Notes under the pieces: generated by a model
Databases searched by the model: none
The model's input: the letters and a program-made list of their open reading frames with translations, nothing else
Told to the model about the DNA's origin: nothing
Assembly (NCBI GenBank): GCA_948466255.1
Contig: CAOJZV010000001.1
Coordinates: 1-64,000 of the forward strand
Direction of reading: 5' to 3'
DNA length: 64,000 nucleotides
Source: an uncultured Bacillota bacterium
GTDB lineage: Bacteria > Bacillota_I > Bacilli_A > RF39 > UBA660
Made by a program: the position numbers and the translations under genes
Part shown: piece after piece, positions 34,390-43,187 of the stretch
How positions within the stretch are numbered: the stretch's first letter is position 1
Layout: the number at the start of each line of letters is the position of its first letter

Positions 34390-34418
34390 ATATTAACACA
34401 TATTTTATAGAAAGTCAA
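34390..34418 (-). promoter_or_regulatory. Promoter of the repeat RNA and toxin
   Basis: Minus strand TTGACT (34418-34413), 17-bp spacer, TAATAT (34395-34390). Confidence 0.75.
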
Positions 34419-34547
34419 TTTATCTAACTTTCAACTCTATTATATGTTTTTTGTTTTAATTTATACTAATATATTTATGTTTTCTAGTATTTTTTATCAC
34501 TTTTACTATTTTGTGAATTTTGTTTAGTTGCGTTACCTACTTTTACG

Positions 34548-34569
34548 ATTTTGGAGTTTACTCCAAAAT
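34548..34569. repeat. Palindromic element H2
   Basis: ATTTTGGAGT / ACTCCAAAAT, 10-bp perfect arms, TT loop, flanked by TTACG on the left and GGAAAT on the right. It is preceded by GCGTTACC, like the GCATTACT before H1. Confidence 0.7.
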
Positions 34570-34619
34570 GGAAATCATGCTTTTGTTGCTTTGCGAACAC
34601 GTTATTTGGACATTACTAT

Positions 34620-34643
34620 CGTTTTGTTGAATTCAACAAAACG
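34620..34643. repeat. Palindromic element H3
   Basis: CGTTTTGTTGAA / TTCAACAAAACG, a perfect 24-bp palindrome, followed by GTCTA as H1 is. The ~665-bp gap 34200-34864 otherwise holds the type III-like RNA, its promoter and the YjdF-like gene's terminator; no further ORF with an SD was found. Confidence 0.75.
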
Positions 34644-34831
34644 GTCTAAATTATTGATTTTACTACCATTACAGGTTATTATAAATTAATTTATAACTTT
34701 CTTGAAACTTTTCCATTCTTTGTATTCTAACATATTGGTTCCCCTTTACTTATGATATTTACTACATTTCAATTATAATAAATGCTCGCTGATGTTGTCA
34801 ATAACTTTTTGTTAATTTTTGTAATACAATA

Positions 34832-34859
34832 AAAGTTTTACGGTTAATCGTAAAACTTT
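34832..34859 (-). terminator. Terminator of the YjdF-like gene
   Basis: AAAGTTTTACG / CGTAAAACTTT arms around GTTAAT and a T-run on the minus strand (TTTTATTG). Confidence 0.75.
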
Positions 34860-34864
34860 ATATA

Positions 34865-35416
34865 TTATTTTAATTTTGTTTTTATTACATAATAGATACT
34901 AAATGCGATTGAACCAAAGAAGGCAACTATCATATCCCACATAGTATCTGATACACCAGTAGCAGCAACTCTTTGAGCATCTCCACCGAATAAGTAATTG
35001 CAAGTAAATTCAAATACTTCCCATAGTCCTGCACATAACCAAGTAAACGATAATATAAATATTATATTAAATACTAGATGTTTTGATTTATTATATTGTA
35101 ATATTACAGCTGCTACATAAGCAGTTAATACTCCTGATATTGTATGAGTAACTTTATCAAAGCCTTCCCATTTATTATAATATTCGGCTGTTACACCTAA
35201 ATAATGGGCAAGGAAAATAAAGATAATCCAAATTGTTTTACAACCATCTGGTAATTTTATTTTAAATATTTTTTCGATTATATATGGTAGAAAAATTGTA
35301 AAAACAATACTTGTGTCTTTTAAAACGACAACTATTCCTTTATCAAATTCTCCTACTATTGTAAATGCACTACAAATTAGTGTTATTACTATCAGTAATA
35401 TGTTTAGTTTCTTCAT
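34865..35416 (-). CDS. YjdF/DUF2238-like membrane protein
   Basis: 183 residues with about five to six helices. DKVTHTISGVLTAYVAAV, GLWEVFEFTCNYLFGGDAQRVAATGVSDTMWDMIVAFFGS match the DUF2238 pattern (Asp/His/Glu residues in helices, DTMWDM). The function is unknown. AAGGAAT precedes the ATG, which lies inside the rmuC 3' end (47-bp overlap, different frame), so coupling is likely. Confidence 0.82.
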   Translation of the reverse strand: MKKLNILLIVITLICSAFTIVGEFDKGIVVVLKDTSIVFTIFLPYIIEKIFKIKLPDGCKTIWIIFIFLAHYLGVTAEYYNKWEGFDKVTHTISGVLTAYVAAVILQYNKSKHLVFNIIFILSFTWLCAGLWEVFEFTCNYLFGGDAQRVAATGVSDTMWDMIVAFFGSIAFSIYYVIKTKLK

Positions 35417-36467
35417 GTTCTATTCCTTCCATTTCTACACCATTGATTGAATTAAATCTTTTGGTGATTTTTTCTGTTGTTGTATGGATATCTTTAACGT
35501 CTTTACTAACTGTATCTATACTTCTTGATAGTTTATCCCATCTATCTTTATAACGTTTAAATTCATCATCTAATAATCTTAATTCTGTTTGAATTACTTT
35601 TGTATATTTATCTCTTTCAACATTTTTCATAATTATTTGTAATGTTGTTAAAGTACTCATTAAAGTAGTTGGGCCTGTAATCCATACTCTTTTCTTATAA
35701 GCATAATCCATTATATCTTGATGATATGCATTTACTTCAGCAAATATTGCTTCAGCTGGTAAGAAAAGAATTGCTTGATCGGTTGTCTCTCCTGGAATGA
35801 TATATTTATTAGCGATAGCATCAATATGTTTTTTCATATCTTGTTTGAATAATTTTTCTGATTCATTTCTTCTTGGATTATTTTTATCTACCATGTTTTG
35901 ATAGTTTTCTAATGGAAATTTTGAATCGATTGCAATAAGACCTAAAGGTTCTGGAGCTTTTACTACTGAATCAGCTATAGTTCCATTACTTAATGTATAT
36001 TGCAAGCTATAAACTTTTTCATTATTAGCTCCGAAAATATTTTCTAATATATGTTTTAAATTAATTTCTCCAAATATTCCTCTTGTTTTTTTATCGGTTA
36101 ATACTGTTTGAAGTGAAACAATATCATTTGATAATGTATCAATTTTCTTTTGGGCTTCATCTATTTTTGAAAGTCTTTCTAAAACGGAAGCAAATGTTTT
36201 ATTGGTTTTTTCAAAGTTTTGATCTAATCTTTCATTTACTTTGTCGTTGATTTGATTCAATCTATTTTCAATTTTTTCATTTAGTTTTTCAAAGTTTTCA
36301 TTTGTATTTTGCGCTAAATCACTCTTAAATATTCCAAGTTCTTTCACTACTTCTGTTTCTAATTTTCCTAATCTTTCTGTTATATTTGATTCATTTATAT
36401 TTTTTGTTAATGAGATAACACTAACTATTAATATTACTACTAATAAACCTATTATTATATATTCCAT
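35370..36467 (-). CDS. rmuC: DNA recombination protein RmuC
   Basis: 365 residues. An N-terminal membrane helix (3-22) and long coiled coil (25-130) precede the RmuC nuclease-like domain with TRGIFGEINLKHILENIFG, IDSKFPLENYQNM, FLPAEAIFAEVNAY and VWITGPTTLMSTLTTL. The Asp-Ser-Lys of IDSKFP is the PD-(D/E)XK-type site. The family restrains inversion and recombination at short inverted repeats; its biochemical role is poorly known. Confidence 0.94.
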   Translation of the reverse strand: MEYIIIGLLVVILIVSVISLTKNINESNITERLGKLETEVVKELGIFKSDLAQNTNENFEKLNEKIENRLNQINDKVNERLDQNFEKTNKTFASVLERLSKIDEAQKKIDTLSNDIVSLQTVLTDKKTRGIFGEINLKHILENIFGANNEKVYSLQYTLSNGTIADSVVKAPEPLGLIAIDSKFPLENYQNMVDKNNPRRNESEKLFKQDMKKHIDAIANKYIIPGETTDQAILFLPAEAIFAEVNAYHQDIMDYAYKKRVWITGPTTLMSTLTTLQIIMKNVERDKYTKVIQTELRLLDDEFKRYKDRWDKLSRSIDTVSKDVKDIHTTTEKITKRFNSINGVEMEGIEHEETKHITDSNNTNL

Positions 36468-36530
36468 TTTACCATCTTCCTATCTCTTTTCATTATATCT
36501 TATATAATACTAGGTTTCAAGTTTCAAAAG

Positions 36531-36559
36531 AAAAAAAGTATATGATTTATATACTTTTT
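36531..36559 (-). terminator. Terminator of the HTH gene
   Basis: AAAAAGTATAT / ATATACTTTTT arms and a T7 run on the minus strand. Confidence 0.7.
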
Positions 36560-36818
36560 AGTATACTTCTTCTGTTTCTATTTTTGGTTCTTTACATAGT
36601 TCAAACATTTCTACTTCTAAGGTTTGGGCAATTTTCCAAAGTGTACCTAGTGAGAATGTTTGATGTACATTATTTTCAATATTTGAAATAAATTGTTTAG
36701 AATATGTACTTTTTTCTGCTAATTGCTTTTGTGTCCACCCTTTTTGCCTTCTAAATTTTCTAATATTTTTACCTACAAAATCATATACATAATTTTCATC
36801 ATTTCTATCAAATCTCAT
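36558..36818 (-). CDS. XRE-family transcriptional regulator
   Basis: 86 residues. IRKFRRQKGWTQKQLAEKSTYSKQFISNIENNVHQTFSLGTLWKIAQTLEVEMFEL is a full XRE HTH with typical spacing. It is likely autoregulated: an inverted repeat covers its SD. It is a monocistronic gene between rmuC and a rhodanese gene. Confidence 0.9.
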   Translation of the reverse strand: MRFDRNDENYVYDFVGKNIRKFRRQKGWTQKQLAEKSTYSKQFISNIENNVHQTFSLGTLWKIAQTLEVEMFELCKEPKIETEEVY

Positions 36819-36823
36819 ATTAC

Positions 36824-36863
36824 CACCAATATTATTTTCCCATATTTTTCCAATTTATTGGTG
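36824..36863 (-). promoter_or_regulatory. Inverted repeat covering the HTH gene's ribosome binding site
   Basis: CACCAATA (36824-36831) and TATTGGTG (36856-36863), 24 bp apart. In the minus-strand transcript the proximal arm contains the SD GGTGG, 5 nt before the ATG. It is either an operator of the regulator or an SD-sequestering hairpin. Confidence 0.5.
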
Positions 36864-36891
36864 TTACAGTTCGTAGCATACTACTTGTTTA

Positions 36892-37182
36892 CTAATTTTG
36901 TAATAACCAAGCTTCATAACCACCTATTACATTAATTGTGTTATATCCCCTACTTGTTAGTATTTGGCACACTTTCTGTGAAGTGATTCCGTGTCTACAG
37001 TAAAGATAATAGGTTTCGTTTTTATTTAAGTATTTGTCTGGTCTAATCATTAATTCTTTTGCCTCAATATTTTTAGCATTAGGTATATGTCTATTATTAA
37101 AATTTTCCCTACTTCTTATATCTATAATATTGGCATTTGGTATTTTTAATAAATTTAATACTGAAATATTCAAATTTATCAC
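36892..37182 (-). CDS. Rhodanese-like domain protein
   Basis: 96 residues, a single rhodanese domain: NIIDIRSRENFNNRHIPNAKNIEA and the active loop YLYCRHGITSQKV with the catalytic Cys, then GYNTINVIGGYEAW. It transfers sulfane sulphur in the cytoplasm; the partner is unknown. Stand-alone gene. Confidence 0.92.
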   Translation of the reverse strand: MINLNISVLNLLKIPNANIIDIRSRENFNNRHIPNAKNIEAKELMIRPDKYLNKNETYYLYCRHGITSQKVCQILTSRGYNTINVIGGYEAWLLQN

Positions 37183-37230
37183 CTCAATATATTATATGAG
37201 GTTAATTATTATTATAAATTTAAATAACAC

Positions 37231-37256
37231 AAAAAAAGCAAGAAAAATTCTTACTT
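37231..37256 (-). terminator. Terminator of virD4
   Basis: AGTAAGAA / TTCTTGCT imperfect arms and T7 on the minus strand, immediately after the stop codon. Confidence 0.6.
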
Positions 37257-39626
37257 TTATTGTTCATCGTCATCTTGGAAGAAATCATCAAAGAATTGAT
37301 CATCAGTTATATAGTTATTACCCATAGGCTCTTCAGATTCTATATTTTTATTTATATTAGTTGTTATTTTATCTGCAAGTTCTTTTTTATTTCCTATTTC
37401 ATGAACTATTTTTGGTTTTGCAGATTCCTTTTTTGGTGTTTTTTTCTTTGTTTCTTTTTTATTATTTTTTTCTTTAGGTGTGGATTCTTTTTTGATTGTT
37501 TCTTTTACTTTTTCTTCCACAGAGATTTCTTTTGGTGTTTCTGTTATTGTTACTGTTTCTTTTGTTTCTACTGACTCTTTGGTTTTATCTACTTTTGTTT
37601 TATTAAATTTTTCTTTCATTTCATCGGTCATAGGAACTGGAGCAACAAATTCAACATTAGGTATAGATGTTCTTGCTTTTGAAGCCCTAGCTTTTGAAGC
37701 TTTTTGTTTTTCTTCTTTTTCCATAACTTCTAATTCAGCAATTCTGGCATCAATTCTTTTAATCATTTCATCATAATTAATGTTTGGTGTTTTTCTAGGT
37801 TTTGAGGTCATATTTGGAATATTAGGCATAACTGATTTATTCATACTATTTCCAATTATTTCATTAATTCGTTCTTCCTTTTTCTTTCCAACATATCCTT
37901 TTAAATCAAAGATATGTACTGGTTCTTTTTCTCTTTGTGGATATAAGTCAAAGTTACCTCTTGGTTCAGTTTTATATAAATCTCCCCAATCCATTTCCCA
38001 ATCCATTTTTAATTTTGTTCTAAATGGGTCTAGCCTACTTCTAAGTAAAATAATTTCTCCCATTTTTAATTTTTGTAAATCACTAACGGTAATAAGTGGT
38101 CTAGTTTCTTCTTTGGCTTTATCACCTTTACCACTTTTGACTTTTGTTTCGCCACACATTTTACTAATTTCTTCTAAAGCGGCAAGTTCTGTACTGATTA
38201 AATATATTATGTTATTACAGTTACCTCTAATTGTGTCAGCAACATTTTTACCATATTTTTCACTTAGTTGTGCAAAGTTTTGGATTACAAAGAAAAATCT
38301 CATTTTTCTACTACGGGCTGCTGATACCATGGTTACGATATCATTTAATTTAGGCATATTTGCAAACTCATCTAACAGAAAATTTGTTCTATATGGAAGT
38401 TTTCCTCCACAACTTTGTGCATAGTCTACTAAAGCTTCATAACATTGTTTTACGAAAATTGTTACTAATGAATGATAAGTTGTTTTTTCATCTTGAATAA
38501 CAATAAATACTGCTGTTTTCTTTCTACCAATATCTTTTAAATCAAAATCACTATGTGAAAGCATTTCTGAAATGTTTTCTCTTGAAGCTATTTTAGTTAA
38601 TTTTTCTTTGAATACTGATAGAATACTTCCTTTTGTATCGGCAGGGGCAATGATGGTTGAAGATGCCTTTATGTAAGCCGGTGAATCTGAGCCTTTTGAA
38701 TTAAAATACTCATTAACAAATGTTGAATTTGGCCCACTTTTTTCTTCACCAACAGTTGTAAATGAATTTATACTATTTAAATTTATTTCATCTTCCTTAG
38801 CATCTTCAAATAATCCTAAACATATTCCAGAAAAGTAATCTGCTGAAGTATTTTCCCAAAATGGATCTTGATTATTAGTGTCGGCACTAACTAAAATATT
38901 AATAGCTAAGTCTTCTATGATTTCTTGAGCTTTATCTTTATTACCAGCTTTATAATATTGATAAGGTAAATGTAATGGATTCCAACCACTACCTCTTTGA
39001 GGGTCACGGAAGTTTAAGATTACTACATTATATCCTCTTTTTCTAAGCATTTCTGATGTTCCCTCATAAAGTTCACCTTTTGGATCAGTAATAATCATTG
39101 ATTCATCATGTTTAGCTAGTGATTTAATAAGTGGGAACATTGTGATTTGTGATTTTCCGGCTCCAGTTGAACCAATAATAATATTATGTCCTTCACCATT
39201 ATCTACCCACATTTTTTTACCATCATTAATTAATGGCATTCCACCGGCTTCGGCATTTTCGTCTTTAATATTTACTACTTCTATATCAGATTGGTTTTTA
39301 AGTTCCTTTTCACTTAACCACCTAGAATATCCTTTTTCTTTTTTAGATTCAGTAGAAAAACCTAAACCTTTTTCTCTATCAAAAAATCTATCTGATACAC
39401 TTAAAACACTAGCAATTAAAGCAATAATATAAAGTACAATAGTTATTCCTAAAAAGCCTGGTTCAAAGGCTGGTAATGGATTAAATCCATGAAATGGATG
39501 GTCTACATCACCTGATGCAAATTGAGCTAGATTAAGAACTGCGATTGCAACAAAATAAAGTAATACTACTGCATATATTCCAAACATTATCCAATCTTTT
39601 TTTTCTGCTCTAAATTTTAGTTTCAT
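37257..39626 (-). CDS. virD4: VirD4/TraG-type type IV coupling ATPase
   Basis: 789 residues. Two N-terminal membrane helices (about 13-33, 55-75) precede the RecA-like motor with Walker A IIGSTGAGKSQ, ITDPKGELYE, Walker B FLLDEFANMPKLNDIVTMVSAARSR and FFFVIQNFAQL. The C-terminal ~170 residues are Lys/Glu-rich and disordered, ending in an acidic patch (FFDDFFQDDDEQ). Coupling proteins deliver DNA or protein substrates to the T4SS channel; the long tail may be the substrate-binding part. SD AGGAGG. It is transcribed separately from the other T4SS genes, which start at 51905. Confidence 0.95.
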   Translation of the reverse strand: MKLKFRAEKKDWIMFGIYAVVLLYFVAIAVLNLAQFASGDVDHPFHGFNPLPAFEPGFLGITIVLYIIALIASVLSVSDRFFDREKGLGFSTESKKEKGYSRWLSEKELKNQSDIEVVNIKDENAEAGGMPLINDGKKMWVDNGEGHNIIIGSTGAGKSQITMFPLIKSLAKHDESMIITDPKGELYEGTSEMLRKRGYNVVILNFRDPQRGSGWNPLHLPYQYYKAGNKDKAQEIIEDLAINILVSADTNNQDPFWENTSADYFSGICLGLFEDAKEDEINLNSINSFTTVGEEKSGPNSTFVNEYFNSKGSDSPAYIKASSTIIAPADTKGSILSVFKEKLTKIASRENISEMLSHSDFDLKDIGRKKTAVFIVIQDEKTTYHSLVTIFVKQCYEALVDYAQSCGGKLPYRTNFLLDEFANMPKLNDIVTMVSAARSRKMRFFFVIQNFAQLSEKYGKNVADTIRGNCNNIIYLISTELAALEEISKMCGETKVKSGKGDKAKEETRPLITVSDLQKLKMGEIILLRSRLDPFRTKLKMDWEMDWGDLYKTEPRGNFDLYPQREKEPVHIFDLKGYVGKKKEERINEIIGNSMNKSVMPNIPNMTSKPRKTPNINYDEMIKRIDARIAELEVMEKEEKQKASKARASKARTSIPNVEFVAPVPMTDEMKEKFNKTKVDKTKESVETKETVTITETPKEISVEEKVKETIKKESTPKEKNNKKETKKKTPKKESAKPKIVHEIGNKKELADKITTNINKNIESEEPMGNNYITDDQFFDDFFQDDDEQ

Positions 39627-39713
39627 ACAAAAACCTCCTAATAAAATTGTTTAATAATATATCTTAATTTTTGTTCTTTTGTGTCTTGTTTTTTTACATA
39701 ATTATTATAACAT

Positions 39714-39741
39714 AAAAAAGTAATATTTTATATTACTTTTT
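39714..39741. terminator. Bidirectional terminator between virD4 and the next gene
   Basis: AAAAAGTAATAT / ATATTACTTTTT arms; it overlaps the stop of the gene at 39740 and lies upstream of virD4. Confidence 0.7.
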
Positions 39742-40504
39742 ATTGGTTTTGACAATCTTGTTTAAGTTCCCATTTGTCGTCTTTTATTTCATATAATTTA
39801 TAACAGGAATCTAATGTAGGTAAATTTTTAATATTATATCCCATTATGACTTCATAGTGTTGATCATTATCAATATCTATAACGGAAATAAATGAATATG
39901 GCATTTCGTTTTCTTCTATTATTTGTACTTTTCCATTCTCATTTACCATATAAAACAAAGATTTAAAATTATAGTTTACAACATCTAACACATAATTAGT
40001 TGTTGTATATAAAGTTTCTGTTTTTCCATCATTATTAAAATCCAATTCTACTTTATAGGTATAATAATTACCGTTATTATTGGCTTTCGTTTTTTGTAAA
40101 GCTTTTTCTATATATTCGCTGTCCATTTCATCGGCTATTTCAATTTTATAATTTGGAAATGAGACATCTAGGTTATATGTTATTCCTATAAAATCCTCAT
40201 AATTTAATTGATTATAATTTTTATCAAAATAATACCAGTTATTATTTTGATTTTGAATTATAATATTTTCATTTTTCGACTTTCCATGATATAAAGTAAA
40301 TTCTTTTTTAAAAAAATCCTCTGGAATTTCATTTAATTGCTTCCATTTATTATTTTCTTTTTGCCATAGCAAATAATCTCCTATCATTAAATATCTTACA
40401 CTTCGATCTTTTGTTAAACCAAAAATTATAATTGAACAAATTAATCCTATAAATATTATAATTATACTGTTTATAATTATTTTGTTTCTTTTTGAATTGT
40501 CCAT
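39740..40504 (-). CDS. Uncharacterised membrane-anchored protein with FG-GAP-like repeat
   Basis: 254 residues from the ATG at 40504 (AGGTGAAG SD). One N-terminal helix (about 10-30), then an extracytoplasmic domain. VELDFNNDGKTETLYTT and SVIDIDNDQHYEVIMGY are Asp-rich Ca-binding-like turns as in FG-GAP/VCBS propeller repeats. The function is unknown. It is divergent from the gene at 40626 and lies between virD4 and the T4SS operon. Confidence 0.72.
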   Translation of the reverse strand: MDNSKRNKIIINSIIIIFIGLICSIIIFGLTKDRSVRYLMIGDYLLWQKENNKWKQLNEIPEDFFKKEFTLYHGKSKNENIIIQNQNNNWYYFDKNYNQLNYEDFIGITYNLDVSFPNYKIEIADEMDSEYIEKALQKTKANNNGNYYTYKVELDFNNDGKTETLYTTTNYVLDVVNYNFKSLFYMVNENGKVQIIEENEMPYSFISVIDIDNDQHYEVIMGYNIKNLPTLDSCYKLYEIKDDKWELKQDCQNQ

Positions 40505-40577
40505 AATCTTCACCTATTTTAATTATATTGATTAAATTTTTGGATGTCAATAAATTTTATAAATATATTTTTTTCTA

Positions 40578-40606
40578 TTGCATAAATTTTTTTGTGTTGC
40601 TATAAT
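40578..40606 (+). promoter_or_regulatory. SigmaA promoter of the gene at 40626
   Basis: TTGCAT (40578-40583), 17-bp spacer, TATAAT (40601-40606). Confidence 0.7.
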
Positions 40607-40625
40607 TTATTATAGAGGTGAAGCT

Positions 40626-41201
40626 ATGGAAGATAACCACACAAAATTTGAACTTTTTGTTAAACTAGGAAAGTTAGTATTTATTGTATTTTTAGCTTTG
40701 ATAATTGTTTTTATTGGTTACAGAGTATATATGAAAAAACTTAATACTGATAAATTTTATGATTGCCTAAAATCCAATAATATGTTACCTAGTAAAATTG
40801 AAGATAATGATAAAAACGATATGGAGTATAGTACTTTTGATAATACGGAGTATTTACTAGTTAAAAGTATTAATGAAAATGATGGTAATCGCAACATGGA
40901 TATTGTACTTTATTATAATAAGGATAATAATTCCATTAGAGGCGAACTAAGTATGCAAGGTAAAAATAAGGCTAATAATTTTGGAATATACTTGATTTAT
41001 GGTGATTACAATATAAAAGCCGATAAATACGATTGCCAAATTGATCAAGATGATGGTTTTTCTTCTAGGTGTAATATACTTTTAAAAGAATCTAAGAAAT
41101 TTTCTAAAGATGTAGAGCAATTAAGTAAATCTTGTAATGTAAATTTAAAATATGTTTCAAAGGAATCTATAAATAAAAAAATAGGATTGGTAAAAGAGTA
41201 A
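40626..41201 (+). CDS. Uncharacterised single-pass membrane protein
   Basis: 191 residues from the ATG at 40626 (AGAGGTGAAG SD). A helix (about 13-35: FIVFLALIIVFIGYRVYM) anchors an exported, charged domain containing three Cys (DCLKSN, YDCQID, SRCNIL) that could form disulphides. No family is recognised. It is the only plus-strand gene between virD4 and the T4SS operon; its terminator overlaps its last codons. Confidence 0.75.
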   Translation: MEDNHTKFELFVKLGKLVFIVFLALIIVFIGYRVYMKKLNTDKFYDCLKSNNMLPSKIEDNDKNDMEYSTFDNTEYLLVKSINENDGNRNMDIVLYYNKDNNSIRGELSMQGKNKANNFGIYLIYGDYNIKADKYDCQIDQDDGFSSRCNILLKESKKFSKDVEQLSKSCNVNLKYVSKESINKKIGLVKE

Positions 41202-41217
41202 TACCAAATCCTTTTTT
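41183..41217. terminator. Bidirectional terminator at the end of the T4SS operon
   Basis: AGGATTGGTA / TACCAAATCCT arms (one bulge), T6 on the plus strand; it lies between the convergent genes ending at 41201 and 41219. Confidence 0.75.
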
Positions 41218-41218
41218 A

Positions 41219-43168
41219 TTAAGCTAATCTATCTAAATAACTTCCATAGTTTACTACATATTGAATTGGTTGTTCATTCCAATCAGCATAGGTTTTAGGT
41301 AATTCAACTGAATTATAGCCATTATATCCTTCCCATTCTACCATTGAAATACCAGGTTGATGATTAGAATATGTCGTCTGCTGATGCCCCCAAACACTTG
41401 GGGCATCGCTTCCTTTATGGTCAGTAATAACTAATTTAATTACTTTTCCATTAGCTAATACTACATCTACTGCATCCCCAGTATTTCCAAACATTGAACT
41501 TGTGGCAGCCAAATAGCGTCCATTTAATGTTGCAAGTCCATTATATGATTGGGTTCCAGCATTAACCCATGCACGATATACTCTACCTGCATCCCAACCG
41601 AGTGCAGCACCACCAGTAAGGAAATTAGTATATTCTACATCGTCAAAATGGATTCCCGATTGTCTCATTGTTCCCCCATTTCTTAATGGGCACTGTTCTG
41701 GGACATCAATTCTTGTACCTTCTCCTAAATCTGTAGAAAGACCATCAGCTGGCATTCCACAGTAATTGGCATTAGAAGAAGTCCCATTAATATCACTTGG
41801 CCCTGTACTACCAAAAGCAACATCGGTAGCATAGAAGGTATTATAAGATATTAAATTTCTTGATATTCCATCTCTATTTAATGCAGTTTCTAACGTAACT
41901 AATCCAACTCCAGATTCTGCAGCTGGATCCAACACATAAACTGTATCATTTTCTACGTGGTCTACAGCAACCCAGTGATTTGTCATTTGAATAATTACAA
42001 AAGTTTGGTTATTTTGACCACTAGCTGTATTTAATTCTTGTTCTATTTTTTTTGCGGCTGAAGTAATATCATCTCCATTTAGGCTTTGATTTGACTTATT
42101 CATTTTAAAATTAGATGCGGCTGAAGTCCATGTATCCCACTCTAAATTTCCATCACTAGTATATGAGGTATTCTTGACAAATACAGAAGGGTTAAAACTA
42201 GCCTGACTTAAAGAAGTCCCTGATTTTTTTATTAAATATGCCATTGCTGTAGATGTACATCCCGCAGACTTAATTGTTTCAGAACTTGATCCCAAAGATT
42301 CGTTTCCCCAAGTTTCATCATATTGTCGCCAATTTGTGGCATCTCCGCTTCCTATTGATTGGTATATACAATTATCTTGTTCATCGCCTCTAAATTCTTT
42401 GGCTAATTTGATAATTTCTTCAGCATACTTGTCTTTAATTGCTTGTTTTCTTTCGTCATCTTCTAAAGTTCTAACAGATGAATAAGTCCCACCAATATAA
42501 CCTTGGGTACATACATTAGTCATGGTAACATAACGAGAAACTTTGTTTTGTATAGCAGTATCGCCATGGCCTTGTAAAAAGTCAGCGCCAAATTGAATTG
42601 GTGTAGCTGCTGTATCTACTGCAGCACCTACTCCACAAAAAATTGCATTAAATCCATTGGCTACAAGATCATTTTCTCCTGCCATGTTACCAATTAGTTT
42701 ATTGCCTGCTAAGGCTTTTTTATAATTTTCATCACTGTATTTCCCTACCCAACTGCTAGAGTCTAACATTATTATAGTGGCAGCTAATAGTATATCAGTA
42801 TTATCGCCATTTACTTGAGAATATTTTCCATCCTCTGTATTTTTTATTGTATCTGCAGTTTCTTTAAAGCTTGTCATATATTCTTTATAATCCTTTTTAT
42901 CAAAATTAGGTTCATATGAATTAGTTATATATGACGTTAATTCTCCTCTATGGGATAAGGTAGCTAGCAATGCTGCTTCATCTGTTTGATTAGGAAATAC
43001 TTGATGAATAATTTTAATTTTTTCTAAAAATTGTTTTTCTTTTAAATTAGCTTTTTCGTTATTATTAAAATAATCTGCTAAGACTGGTGTACAATTACAA
43101 AATATTACAATAAAAGAAATAAAAATAAATGAAATTATCTTTATTTTTCTTTTAATTTTATTTTGCAT
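41219..43168 (-). CDS. Secreted C39-like peptidase with C-terminal wall-associated domain (T4SS operon)
   Basis: 649 residues. A signal peptide (1-32, ending VLA) precedes a helical region (33-260). A C39-type papain-fold domain (about 265-420) follows, with GCTSTAMAYLIKKSG (Cys), MTNHWVAVDHV (His) and YVLDPA (Asp). The C-terminal 200 residues contain RYLAATSSMFGNTGDAVDVVL and VITDHKGSDAPSVWGHQ, reminiscent of wall-hydrolase or 3D/barrel domains of conjugative elements. It likely opens peptidoglycan or processes a T4SS protein outside the membrane. It is the last gene of the operon. Confidence 0.8.
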   Translation of the reverse strand: MQNKIKRKIKIISFIFISFIVIFCNCTPVLADYFNNNEKANLKEKQFLEKIKIIHQVFPNQTDEAALLATLSHRGELTSYITNSYEPNFDKKDYKEYMTSFKETADTIKNTEDGKYSQVNGDNTDILLAATIIMLDSSSWVGKYSDENYKKALAGNKLIGNMAGENDLVANGFNAIFCGVGAAVDTAATPIQFGADFLQGHGDTAIQNKVSRYVTMTNVCTQGYIGGTYSSVRTLEDDERKQAIKDKYAEEIIKLAKEFRGDEQDNCIYQSIGSGDATNWRQYDETWGNESLGSSSETIKSAGCTSTAMAYLIKKSGTSLSQASFNPSVFVKNTSYTSDGNLEWDTWTSAASNFKMNKSNQSLNGDDITSAAKKIEQELNTASGQNNQTFVIIQMTNHWVAVDHVENDTVYVLDPAAESGVGLVTLETALNRDGISRNLISYNTFYATDVAFGSTGPSDINGTSSNANYCGMPADGLSTDLGEGTRIDVPEQCPLRNGGTMRQSGIHFDDVEYTNFLTGGAALGWDAGRVYRAWVNAGTQSYNGLATLNGRYLAATSSMFGNTGDAVDVVLANGKVIKLVITDHKGSDAPSVWGHQQTTYSNHQPGISMVEWEGYNGYNSVELPKTYADWNEQPIQYVVNYGSYLDRLA

Positions 43169-43187
43169 TTTACCACCACCTTAATAT

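Noticed and set aside
33762-34643. Integron attC sites
   Set aside because: The palindromes lack the R/L box core sequences in the right order and no integron integrase is present.
37780-38424. 214-codon open frame on the plus strand
   Set aside because: Antisense shadow of the VirD4 gene, which has unambiguous Walker motifs and an SD.
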